The notes under the pieces: generated by a model
What the model was told of the DNA's origin: nothing
Database searches by the model: none
The model's input: only the letters and a program-made list of their open reading frames with translations
Shown: piece by piece, positions 47,171 through 54,939 of the stretch
How the letters are laid out: each line of letters starts with the position of its first letter
Position numbering within the stretch: position 1 is the first letter of the stretch
Position numbers and translations under genes: made by a program
Assembly: GCA_014360005.1 (NCBI GenBank)
Contig: JACIYI010000004.1
Span: 124,001 to 188,000, forward strand
Length of the DNA: 64,000 nt
Origin: Candidatus Aminicenantota bacterium
Lineage (GTDB): Bacteria; Acidobacteriota; Aminicenantia; Aminicenantales; Saccharicenantaceae
Reading direction: 5' to 3'

Positions 47171-47201
47171 AAAAAAAGGGAGAGGAGACCTGCCCTCTCC
47201 C
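47171..47201 (-). terminator. Intrinsic terminator/attenuator between subunit 2 and the chaperone
   Basis: Minus strand: GGGAGAGG (47201-47194), 8-nt loop, CCTCTCCC (47185-47178), T7 (47177-47171). Perfect 8-bp stem, textbook form. It would make the two upstream subunits more abundant than chaperone and barrel. Confidence 0.85.
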
Positions 47202-47225
47202 TCTCCGGCTCGCTGCCACCTGTGC

Positions 47226-47747
47226 TCAAATCTTGGAAAGAGTGTAAGTGGCCACAATAGAGTATGTTCCCGGTTCCTGATTGACATAATCCCTCAGGAA
47301 GCTGAAATTGAGCTGCCCCTCATGCCAGTGGAAAACACCACCTGACCATTGACCGACAGTCACTGCCGTCCCAGCCTCAAGAGAACCGGCCTGATAACCT
47401 GAGCCGGAAACTGTCCAGCTGACGGTGCTGGCCGGAACAGTAGTATGAAAATCAGCAGCCGCTGTTACCGTCAGACTTAAAGAAGAAGCCGGAACCATGA
47501 TGGCAAAAACCCTGACGGCCACCGGATTTTCATTGGCTGCTATCTGAACCGTGCCCGGAGTCTGCCCCACAGTGGGAGCAATATCAGTGAAGGTTACAGT
47601 ATTCGTTCCGATATAAAGGTCATACCACTCAGCCAGGGTCACCTGGAAAGTAACGTCCGTCGTCTGCTGAGCCATAACCGGACTTAATCCAGCTAAAAAC
47701 AGCAAGACTAACCCGAGTCCCAAAGTCCTTAAAACTTTCTTTTCCAC
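47226..47747 (-). CDS. Secreted beta-sandwich subunit 2, probable major fibre subunit
   Basis: 173 residues, GTG start at 47747 with GGAGG 8 nt upstream (an ATG at 47754 is out of frame). Signal peptide ends SPVMAQQ. Mature protein is Thr/Val/Ala-rich and beta-only: VTFQVTLAEWYDLYIG, VSWTVSGSGYQAGSL, final strand YSIVATYTLSKI after QEPGT. No cysteines in the mature part. Own sigma-54 promoter upstream (47788-47803) and a strong terminator just after the gene, the usual arrangement for an abundant structural subunit. Confidence 0.8.
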   Translation of the reverse strand: MEKKVLRTLGLGLVLLFLAGLSPVMAQQTTDVTFQVTLAEWYDLYIGTNTVTFTDIAPTVGQTPGTVQIAANENPVAVRVFAIMVPASSLSLTVTAAADFHTTVPASTVSWTVSGSGYQAGSLEAGTAVTVGQWSGGVFHWHEGQLNFSFLRDYVNQEPGTYSIVATYTLSKI

Positions 47748-47787
47748 TTTTCATTCCTCCTGCAGAATGAGATTTCGCTTATTTTAT

Positions 47788-47803
47788 TGCAGGAGTTATG
47801 CCA
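47788..47803 (-). promoter_or_regulatory. Sigma-54-like promoter of subunit 2
   Basis: Minus strand: TGGCAT, five bases, CTGCA. The invariant GG and GC are 12 bp apart as required; two less critical positions differ from consensus. Start expected near 47776, 29 nt before the GTG. Confidence 0.55.
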
Positions 47804-47961
47804 GGTCAAGAAAAATGTGTAGGAGTATTCTTAAGATATTTATAATAAATAGATTACAGATATCCTCGTTTCGTCTGCCGGGCGGCCTCAGCCCCACTTT
47901 AGTGCCAATTTATGTCACCGCTCTGCTTTTTTTGTCATTAAACTCCTTTTATTTTTCAATT

Positions 47962-48468
47962 TTATATCGCGCTCATGGTAAAAACTGCTCTGTAAACAGA
48001 TTCCGGCGATTCTTCTGTTTTTTCTTCCTCAAAGACCAGGCTGCCGCTCTTCCAGCCTGTACCCTGCCAGACGGCAAAAGTACTTACCTGGCCGGGGCTT
48101 AACCTTCCCTCTCCCAGGAGGTCTCCTGACCCGTACCATTTTAAAACTGACTGATCATTCAGCTCCGCTCCCGTCCTGTAAATAATGCCTTTCAGGGCAA
48201 CGCTCTTTCTTTCGCTGACCGATAGCAAAACTCTGACCTCGAGCGGCTCGCCGGGTACAATCTCTGTCTCACCCGAAGCTTGAACATTTCCGCTGTCAGA
48301 CAGGTGATTTAAACCCGACCTTATTTCCAGAACCAGCCACTCCTTAAGCTCGACCGAAAAAGTGCTCCCTGCCGAAGTATCGGCCTGGAGTGGAGAGAGT
48401 AAACCGCATGATAAGCACAGAATTAAAAACGAACTAAATATCCCCTCTCCGATTTTTCTTGTCCTCAT
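47962..48468 (-). CDS. Secreted beta-sandwich subunit 1 of the chaperone cluster (pilin-like)
   Basis: 168 residues, AAGG 9 nt before ATG 48468. Signal peptide ends near PLQADTS. Mature: STFSVELKEWLVLEIRSG (same N-terminal strand style as subunit 2's TFQVTLAEWYDLYIG), LKWYGSGDLLGEGRL block, and final strand YRAVFTMSAI. Clearly a paralogue of subunit 2, more charged. First gene of the cluster, 37 nt downstream of an exact sigma-54 promoter start site. A 158-bp gap with a second sigma-54-like promoter separates it from subunit 2. Confidence 0.78.
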   Translation of the reverse strand: MRTRKIGEGIFSSFLILCLSCGLLSPLQADTSAGSTFSVELKEWLVLEIRSGLNHLSDSGNVQASGETEIVPGEPLEVRVLLSVSERKSVALKGIIYRTGAELNDQSVLKWYGSGDLLGEGRLSPGQVSTFAVWQGTGWKSGSLVFEEEKTEESPESVYRAVFTMSAI

Positions 48469-48515
48469 TTTTTCTCGCCTTACGCCTGGTCATCGCTCTG
48501 TCTGGTTATCATTCA

Positions 48516-48531
48516 AGCAATTTCTGTGCCA
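48516..48531 (-). promoter_or_regulatory. Sigma-54 (-24/-12) promoter of the fibre cluster, exact consensus
   Basis: Minus strand: TGGCAC (48531-48526), AGAAA, TTGCT (48520-48516). All conserved bases and spacing are correct; start near 48505. Confidence 0.85.
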
Positions 48532-48836
48532 GCCCCGGTTCTATTATCTGACTGATTATCAATAAGATAGATAAACGGCCGATCCTGACAGCTGTTCGCA
48601 TTTGTTACACCAATTTTTGGGCTTTTTTAATTAACTTATTGAAAATTAATGAGATATTTAATGCCAGTGGCTGCTGTCCGCTTTTTTTACATAAGGGCCC
48701 GGACAGATCGGACTTATCTTAGACCGGGTCTCAGAAGTAGAGACTCAGACTGCAGCCGGCTCAGTTTCGATGCCAATTGAGAACCGGCTGGAAAGAAGGT
48801 TAATGGATTAAAGTTTGAGCCCGACTACGGGTTATT
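48532..48836. other. Intergenic, 305 bp, regulatory region upstream of the sigma-54 promoter
   Basis: No ORF. Contains inverted repeats CTGTCCG (48674-48680)/CGGACAG (48700-48706) and GTCTC (48728-48732)/GAGAC (48740-48744). The first is centred about 160 bp upstream of the -24 box, a usual distance for activator (enhancer) binding sites; neither is followed by a T tract. Confidence 0.45.
48674..48706. promoter_or_regulatory. Candidate enhancer site for the sigma-54 activator
   Basis: Seven-base inverted repeat CTGTCCG/CGGACAG with a 19-nt spacer. Position and dyad form suit a Fis-type HTH dimer of the adjacent activator; there is only one copy, so this is an inference. Confidence 0.35.
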
Positions 48837-50195
48837 TCATACAGAAACTTTGTATTTTTGTAGCTTGCGGTAAAGAGCCGGCCGGGTAATGCCCAGCATC
48901 CGAGCCGCCTTCTGTTTATTAAAATTGGCCGCTCGTAACACTTCCAGTAGATGCTTTTTCTCCATTTCTGACAGGGTAAGGTTAAGATAGGGATAGGGGC
49001 GGTCTTCAACCAGTTCCTGTTCTACCAGCTTTAACATTCTTTCGGGCAGATGGGGGAGGTCGATAAAATTCTCGGTCGTCAGCATCACGCCCCTTTCGAT
49101 AACCTTCTCCAGCTCCCTGACGTTCCCGGGCCAATCATACTCCATCAGAACCTTCTTCACCCGGTTAGATAGCCCCCGGACCGCCTTGCCGAAGCGCTGG
49201 TTATAACGGTCGATAAAATGAAGGCAGAGCAGCGGAATGTCCTCTTTCCGTTTTCGCAAAGGTGGCAGGTTGATTTCGGCCACGTTGACCCGGTGGTAAA
49301 GGTCCTCCCGGAAGAGGCCCTTTTTTACCTGTTCCCGCAGGTTCCGGTTGGTGGCGCAGATAACCCTGACGTTGACTTTCACCGGGCGGTTAGTTCCCAG
49401 CGGCTTAAAAGTCCTTTCCGACAGGAACCGCAACAACTTGGCCTGGCTGGGGAGGGGAATTTCGCTGATTTCATCAAAGAAGATGGTCCCGCCGTCAGCT
49501 TCCTTCAGCAAACCGCTCTTGGCCCGGTCGGCGCCAGTAAAGGCCCCACGCTCATAGCCAAACACTTCTGACTCAAAAAGTGATTCCGGCAGGGTGGTGC
49601 AATCAACCACCACCAGGGGCTTATCTCTTCGGGGACTTAGCTGGTGGAGGGCCCTGGCCGCCAGCTCCTTGCCGGTTCCCGTCTCGCCAGTAATCAAGAC
49701 AGTAATCTGGTGCCGGGCCAGCCTCTCAATCAGGGTAAAAATTTCCAGCATGGCCGGGTGGCGGCTGATCATACCCTCGAACAGGTACTTCCTGGCCAGT
49801 TCCCTTTCCAGCTGATAAGTTTCCCGCCGGACGGAGATTTTCTCTTCCAGCTTCTTGAGGCTCTCGGCCAGGGCCCTGGCACCAACCGGCTCAGTTAGAT
49901 AATCCAGAGCCCCGGCCTTGATAATTTCGGCAATTCTGGTTTCATTCTCCGGCGGACCCAACACTATCACTTCCAGCAGCGGGTCAAACTCCTTTATCTC
50001 CCTGAGACGGGCAAAAGTCTCGGCCAGCCGTCCCCGTCTGACCAGCAGGATGAGCCGTGGCTTTTCCTGTCCAATCCTGGCGATAAAATCTTCCTCCGTC
50101 CCGGCCAGGACCAGGCGGCTGCTGCTGGCCGGCAGGATGTGGGCGATGTCCTGAAGGACCTTCTCTTCAGGCGAAATCATCAGAATCTTGAGCAT
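48837..50195 (-). CDS. Sigma-54-dependent activator (NtrC family) with degenerate receiver
   Basis: 452 residues. Residues 1-120 have the receiver fold, but the acidic pocket is missing (ISPEEK at the start), the phospho-acceptor Asp position reads LILLVRRG, and the KP motif is TEP; phosphorylation is therefore unlikely. AAA+ domain: Walker A GETGTGKE (170-177), sigma-54 contact loop GAFTGA (217-222), Walker B GGTIFFDE (235-242), arginine finger region. C-terminal Fis-type HTH at ~409-450 (NKQKAARMLGITRPALYRKL). Binds upstream DNA and remodels RNA polymerase-sigma-54. Probably controls the cluster directly downstream, which carries two sigma-54 promoters. Confidence 0.92.
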   Translation of the reverse strand: MLKILMISPEEKVLQDIAHILPASSSRLVLAGTEEDFIARIGQEKPRLILLVRRGRLAETFARLREIKEFDPLLEVIVLGPPENETRIAEIIKAGALDYLTEPVGARALAESLKKLEEKISVRRETYQLERELARKYLFEGMISRHPAMLEIFTLIERLARHQITVLITGETGTGKELAARALHQLSPRRDKPLVVVDCTTLPESLFESEVFGYERGAFTGADRAKSGLLKEADGGTIFFDEISEIPLPSQAKLLRFLSERTFKPLGTNRPVKVNVRVICATNRNLREQVKKGLFREDLYHRVNVAEINLPPLRKRKEDIPLLCLHFIDRYNQRFGKAVRGLSNRVKKVLMEYDWPGNVRELEKVIERGVMLTTENFIDLPHLPERMLKLVEQELVEDRPYPYLNLTLSEMEKKHLLEVLRAANFNKQKAARMLGITRPALYRKLQKYKVSV

Positions 50196-50331
50196 CTGTC
50201 ATCCAAGGCGCAACCTGAATTTAATTTTATTATACATCAGCCGCCAGTGCTGTTAAAGGGTCTTTTCTTTGCCGCCGGCTTGGGCTATACTTCTTCTCTA
50301 CCTGACATCTTCCGAATCAAGGGAGGACTGG

Positions 50332-50925
50332 ATGTCCGAAAATCGCTCCGAATTGATTCTCAACCTGTTCAAGGAGAGCAACGCCCTGCTCCGGGGTCAT
50401 TTCAAGCTGACCTCCGGCAAACATTCCGAATGGTATTTTGAAAAAATCAGGCTGATCGAAAGACCGGTAGTTCTGGAAAAAATAATTGACCTGCTGGTGG
50501 CCGACATAGAACAAGACCACCCGAAATTCGACTACGTGATCTCCCCGGCCTACGGGGGGATTGCCATCGGCTTTTTAACCGCCCTGAAAATGAAAAAACT
50601 CTTCGCCTTCACCCAGCGGGTCGAAGAAAAAATGACTGTCCGGTCTGGTTTCTCCGGCCTGAATGGCTCCCGGGCCATCATCGTCGAAGATATCCTGACC
50701 ACTGGCGGCTCGGTCCAGGAAGTCCTGGAGTGCCTGAAATCCATGCGGGTCAGCGTGAGCGGAATCTATTGCCTGGTTGACCGCAGCGCCGGCCAGGTGC
50801 TGATTGAAGGGCAGCCGGTCCGGAGCTTGCTGTCGCTGAAGGTAGAAGCTTTTGAGCCCGAGGCCTGCCCCCTCTGCCGCCAGGGTCTGCCTCTGGTGAA
50901 ACCCGGTGCTTCGGACAAGAAATGA
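50332..50925 (+). CDS. pyrE: Orotate phosphoribosyltransferase
   Basis: 197 residues from ATG at 50332 with GGGAGGA upstream; the open frame extends 63 nt further but without a ribosome site. Transfers ribose-5-phosphate from PRPP to orotate in pyrimidine synthesis. GHFKLTSGKHSEWYFEKIRL is the N-terminal orotate site, and AIIVEDILTTGGSVQE is the PRPP loop. A CPLC pair near the C-terminus is an extra feature found in some PyrE proteins. Stop and next start overlap as ATGA, so it is translationally coupled to the Maf-methyltransferase fusion. Confidence 0.93.
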   Translation: MSENRSELILNLFKESNALLRGHFKLTSGKHSEWYFEKIRLIERPVVLEKIIDLLVADIEQDHPKFDYVISPAYGGIAIGFLTALKMKKLFAFTQRVEEKMTVRSGFSGLNGSRAIIVEDILTTGGSVQEVLECLKSMRVSVSGIYCLVDRSAGQVLIEGQPVRSLLSLKVEAFEPEACPLCRQGLPLVKPGASDKK

Positions 50926-52844
50926 AGGTCATCCTGGCCTCCGAATCTCCCCGGAGAATAAAGTTACTCAAAAAAATCCTGAAATCTTTTTTGGTCATTC
51001 CCAGTGGCCTGGATGAAAATCAGATCCTGGAAAAGGACCCGGTGGCTTTTACTCTCAAGGCGGCTGAAGCCAAAGCCAGGGCCATAGCCGAAACTAACCC
51101 CGAGGCCCTGGTCATTGCCGCTGATACCGTGGTAATTATCGACGGCCAGGTTCTGGGCAAACCAGGCGACCGCGAAGAAGCCAGACGGATGCTGCAATCG
51201 CTATCCGGCCGGACCCATGAAGTCATCACAGCGGTGGTGCTTTATCACAAGCAATCTGAACGTCAGCTGAGCGGTTACCAATCCAGCCGGGTGACCTTCC
51301 GTCTGCTCCAGCCGGAAGATATCGAATCTTATCTTAACCGTAATACCTACCGGGACAAGGCCGGGGCCTACGCCATCCAGGAAGTCAGGTCCACCTTTGT
51401 GGAGAAACTGGAGGGTGACTACCAGAATGTGGTCGGGCTGCCCCTCCGCCTGCTGCGTCGGTTGATTAATCAGTTCCAGGAGCAAACCGCCCGGCTGGAA
51501 ATCTCTGGTTTCCGCCTGCCCGAGGCTCTGGGCCTGGCCCGCAGCCAGGACCAGTCTTTCGAGGTGCCCGGCGCCTACCCCGGCGACCTGGTGGAAATCT
51601 CTTACCTGCCTTCAGATAAAGCGACAGTTAAAGCTAAATTATTGACCGTGGTCCAACCGGGACCAGTCAGGCAGCCTGCCGCCTGTCCTCACTTCGGGCG
51701 CTGCGGCGGCTGCTCTTTCCAGGACCTGAGCTACTCCGAACAACTGCGCCAGAAGCAGAACTACTTACTGGAGGTTTTACAGCCATATTTTCCTTCCGGC
51801 TACCGCTACCTGGAAATCGACCCGCCCCTGCCTTCTCCCAGCCAATATTTTTACCGCAATAAAATGGAATTTTCCTTCGGTCAGTCGGACGGCCAGGTCT
51901 ACCTGGGGCTGAGAGAAAGGACTCGGCCCAAACAGCGCCACCACCACCAGAGAGTTGTTCCGCTGGAAATCTGTCACCTCAGCACTCCGCTGACGGCTAA
52001 ACTTTTCCCGCTGGTCTCCAGGCTGGCTCAGGACTCCGGGTTGCCAGTATTTGACCTGGAAACTAAGACCGGTTTCTACCGCCACCTGGTTATAAGAGAG
52101 AGCAAGAGAACGGGCCAGCTGATGCTGCTTCTGGTGACCACCTCCCAGGCCGCACTGCCGCTGGCTGAATTCCGGGATGAAATCCTCCGGGCCGTCCCCG
52201 ACCTGACCAGTTTGTGGTGGGTGGAGAACGACCGCATCTCCGATGTCGTCGCCCTCGAGAAAACCCATGTCCTTTATGGCCAGGAAGCCATCGAGGAACA
52301 AATACTTGGTTATCGCTTCAAGATTTATCCGGGCTCTTTCTTCCAGACCAATCCCCTGGCGGCGGAACTGGTCTATGCCCAGATACAGGCCGAAGCCCGG
52401 CGCCTGCACACCCAGTCAGCTCTTGGTTTATACTGCGGTTCAGGAGCCATAGAAATCTGCCTGTCGAAGGCGGCCAGCGAAGTGGTCGGGGTAGACTGGG
52501 ACCCGGCCAACATCAGGACGGCTAACGAAAACCTGGCCATAAATAAGATTGGCAATGTCCGGTTTCTGGAAAGTTCGGTGGAGGCAGCTCTACCGGACAT
52601 CTCCCTCGGAAGCTATGACTTACTGGTGATTGACCCGCCCCGAGCCGGGCTCAGTCCCCGGAGCCTGAAACAGATTGTCGGGCTGAAAATCCCCGGACTT
52701 ATTTACGTTTCCTGCAACCCGGCCACCCTGGCTCGCGACCTTAAAGTCCTGACCGATAGCGGTTACAAGATAAGCCGGCTGACGCCAGTTGATTTCTTTC
52801 CCCATACCGGGCACCTCGAAGTCATCGCCTACCTTAACCTCTGA
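50922..52844 (+). CDS. Fusion of Maf nucleotide pyrophosphatase and RNA 5-methyluridine methyltransferase
   Basis: 640 residues. Residues 1-185 are a Maf/YhdE-type house-cleaning pyrophosphatase: LASESPRRIKLLKKIL, AADTVVIIDGQVLGKP, KAGAYAIQE, VVGLPL. Then a TRAM-like beta domain (~193-245) and a TrmA/RlmD-type enzyme: Fe-S cysteines C255-x5-C261-x2-C264 (FGRCGGCSFQ) plus a Cys in EICHL, SAM site LGLYCGSGAIEICL, DPPRAGL, catalytic Cys in YVSCNPATLARDL and the base in GHLEVIAYL. Both halves look intact. Fusing the two is unusual; I saw no stop, frameshift or internal start forcing separate products. Target RNA unknown. Confidence 0.9.
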   Translation: MKVILASESPRRIKLLKKILKSFLVIPSGLDENQILEKDPVAFTLKAAEAKARAIAETNPEALVIAADTVVIIDGQVLGKPGDREEARRMLQSLSGRTHEVITAVVLYHKQSERQLSGYQSSRVTFRLLQPEDIESYLNRNTYRDKAGAYAIQEVRSTFVEKLEGDYQNVVGLPLRLLRRLINQFQEQTARLEISGFRLPEALGLARSQDQSFEVPGAYPGDLVEISYLPSDKATVKAKLLTVVQPGPVRQPAACPHFGRCGGCSFQDLSYSEQLRQKQNYLLEVLQPYFPSGYRYLEIDPPLPSPSQYFYRNKMEFSFGQSDGQVYLGLRERTRPKQRHHHQRVVPLEICHLSTPLTAKLFPLVSRLAQDSGLPVFDLETKTGFYRHLVIRESKRTGQLMLLLVTTSQAALPLAEFRDEILRAVPDLTSLWWVENDRISDVVALEKTHVLYGQEAIEEQILGYRFKIYPGSFFQTNPLAAELVYAQIQAEARRLHTQSALGLYCGSGAIEICLSKAASEVVGVDWDPANIRTANENLAINKIGNVRFLESSVEAALPDISLGSYDLLVIDPPRAGLSPRSLKQIVGLKIPGLIYVSCNPATLARDLKVLTDSGYKISRLTPVDFFPHTGHLEVIAYLNL

Positions 52845-53164
52845 GTAGAATGTTATTTAAGGGCTGGTTTTTAATCACGTAAGTTTCTGCCCTGGCTCAG
52901 ATCAAAGGGGAAAACATTCTGAATACCATGACCAGGCCAGAAGCAGCCTCCTGCTGGTCGGTTGACCAGTCAGCAGTTAAAATAGGCTAGCGCTGGGCTG
53001 AAGATTTTCCGGGCTTTGAATAACGGCCTGGTCTTAATTAATATTCAACTGACAGAGTCATCCAAAACCTTAAAAGAATTCAGCCTCTTTCATGGGGGCG
53101 AAAATTCCTGGCAAGGCGCCAGCCACTGTCTCCGGCCGGCCCCGGCTCTCCGCCTCAAAGCCGG
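52845..53164. other. Intergenic, 320 bp
   Basis: Convergent spacer between the fusion gene and bacterioferritin. Contains hairpin CTGGTC (52954-52959)-GGTT-GACCAG (52964-52969) without a T tract. No gene seen. Confidence 0.45.
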
Positions 53165-53638
53165 TTATTCTTTGGTCTGGGTGGTCAGGAATATGGGCAG
53201 GGTCATGTGCTTGACCTGGTCCATCAGCTCTTCAATCTCATCGATGTGCTGGTCTTCTTCCTGGAGGATTTTTTCCAGCAGTTCCCGGGTGGCGAAATCG
53301 CCAACTTCGCCGGCCAGTTTGATGGCCGTATTGTAGGCCTTGATGGCATCTAACTCCGCTTTGCGGTCAAACTCCAGCATCTTGGGAATTTCAGCGCCGA
53401 TGAAGATCTTCTTCAGTTCAGACACGATGGGCAGACCTTCCAGAAACAGGATGCGGCCGATCAGGCTCTCGGCATGTCTCATTTCCTGGATGGCCCGTTT
53501 TTCGATGGTCTTGTGCAGCTTTTCATAACCCCAGCTGTCGCACATCTCTGAATGAACCATGTATTGATTGATGGCTGTCAGTTCGTCAGCCAGCAAAGAA
53601 TTCAGGGTTTTGATAAGTTTCGGGTCGCCTTTCATCAT
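53165..53638 (-). CDS. bfr: Bacterioferritin
   Basis: 157 residues, four-helix bundle. Ferroxidase ligands are present in order: Glu in LLADELTAINQY, Glu and His in EMRHAESLIGR, Glu in DRKAELDAIK, and Glu with His in QEEDQHIDEIEEL. The Met in QEMRHAE is the haem-ligand position of bacterioferritins. Stores iron and consumes peroxide or oxygen, so it protects an anaerobe. GGAGGCT lies before ATGATG at 53638. Monocistronic with its own promoter. Confidence 0.93.
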   Translation of the reverse strand: MMKGDPKLIKTLNSLLADELTAINQYMVHSEMCDSWGYEKLHKTIEKRAIQEMRHAESLIGRILFLEGLPIVSELKKIFIGAEIPKMLEFDRKAELDAIKAYNTAIKLAGEVGDFATRELLEKILQEEDQHIDEIEELMDQVKHMTLPIFLTTQTKE

Positions 53639-53668
53639 AGCCTCCTTTCTTTAATTATAATTTTTAGT

Positions 53669-53697
53669 ATTTTACCTTTTAAATTCAGCCATGTAAA
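53669..53697 (-). promoter_or_regulatory. Sigma-70-type promoter of bfr
   Basis: Minus strand: TTTACA (53697-53692), 17-nt spacer, TAAAAT (53674-53669); leader about 25 nt. Confidence 0.45.
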
Positions 53698-53741
53698 CCA
53701 ATAGCTTTTAGCCATGTTTTCATTTAAAATTATTTCGACTG

Positions 53742-54899
53742 ATGATTAAAGCCAGGCCCGAAGATTTCATAGTGGAGGAGATAGCCCAGTTACCTCTGTC
53801 TGAGAGCGGCGAATTCCGCGTTTACCGGCTGACCAAGAAAAACTGGACCACACCCGACCTGATGCGCTTCCTGGCCAAGACCCTGTCCATTTCTCCCAAG
53901 GCCATAGCCTATGGCGGCAAGAAAGACAAACACGGCCTGACCACCCAGCACATCACCATCCGTCACCAGAAGGATTTCAGCCGGGAGGAGAAGAACTTTT
54001 CCCTCCAGGCTATGGGTTTCATGAGAAAACCCATGAGCCCGGCCCTGCTCCGGGGCAATAAATTCCGCATCACCATCCGCTGTCTCCAGGCGGTAGAGCC
54101 GGTGCTGGGCCACCTGGAAGAAGCTAGGCAATTTGGCTTTCCCAATTTTTTTGACGACCAGCGCTTTCGCGGAACCGACCCCCGGGTCGGGTTCTTTGCT
54201 GACCGGGTGTTGCGGGGCCATTATAACGGTGCCCTGCAAATTTTCCTGCAGTCCCAGAGCCAGGCCACCAACAACAAAGAAAACCGGGAACGGGTGGCCA
54301 GAATCCTGGAAAACTGGCGCGACTGGGAAAAGTGCCTGGAGCTGGCCCGGGGCCTGACCGAAAAGCGCATTTTCCGCACCCTGCTGCTCAGACCGGACGA
54401 TTTCCTGGCCGCCCTGGAAAAGATCCCGCGGGAAGAAATCGCCATGGCCTATGCCGCTTTCGGTTCTTACCTCTGGAACGAACTGCTGCGTCGTCTGCTG
54501 CGTCAGCTCCTCCCGGACCTGAGAGAATTCCAGGCCGAATCGGGCACCTTCCTGTTCTGGAAAACACTGCCGCAGCCGGTCTTCGACTACCTGAAAAATC
54601 TCACCCTGCCTACCCCGGCCGCCAAGATGCAATTCCCCGATGACCGCAGCCGCCAGCTGTACCTGGAGATACTGGAAGAATACAACCTCCGCTTTGCTTC
54701 CTTCCGCACCAGGGCCCTCAGCCGGGTTTTTTTCCGCTCCTTCCAGAGGAAGGCCCTTCTGTTTCCGGAAGGGCTGGAGATTTCAGAAATCAAAGAAGAT
54801 GAACTCCACCCCGGGAAAAAGGCCCTGGTTCTCTCTTTTAGCCTCCCCCGCGGGGCTTTCGCCACTATGCTGGTCAAAAGGATTCTGCTTGAAGATTGA
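53742..54899 (+). CDS. truD: tRNA pseudouridine-13 synthase
   Basis: 385 residues. Starts MIKARPEDFIVEEI, the normal TruD opening. Catalytic Asp lies in AYGGKKDKHGLTTQ (the KxKDkxa-TxQ motif), then NFFDDQRFRG and a long TruD-specific insertion (about 150-290). Converts uridine to pseudouridine in tRNA(Glu)-type substrates. No Shine-Dalgarno precedes the ATG at 53742, which suggests a leaderless or weakly initiated message, or a start elsewhere. It is followed after 40 nt by ispD on the same strand. Confidence 0.92.
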   Translation: MIKARPEDFIVEEIAQLPLSESGEFRVYRLTKKNWTTPDLMRFLAKTLSISPKAIAYGGKKDKHGLTTQHITIRHQKDFSREEKNFSLQAMGFMRKPMSPALLRGNKFRITIRCLQAVEPVLGHLEEARQFGFPNFFDDQRFRGTDPRVGFFADRVLRGHYNGALQIFLQSQSQATNNKENRERVARILENWRDWEKCLELARGLTEKRIFRTLLLRPDDFLAALEKIPREEIAMAYAAFGSYLWNELLRRLLRQLLPDLREFQAESGTFLFWKTLPQPVFDYLKNLTLPTPAAKMQFPDDRSRQLYLEILEEYNLRFASFRTRALSRVFFRSFQRKALLFPEGLEISEIKEDELHPGKKALVLSFSLPRGAFATMLVKRILLED

Positions 54900-54939
54900 A
54901 AGGCCAACTGTGATAAAGTAAAGGCAGGAAAGTCAACCG

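Noticed and set aside
47880-47915. Third possible sigma-54 site (TGGCAC) between subunits 1 and 2
   Set aside because: The -12 half lacks GC at the required distance.
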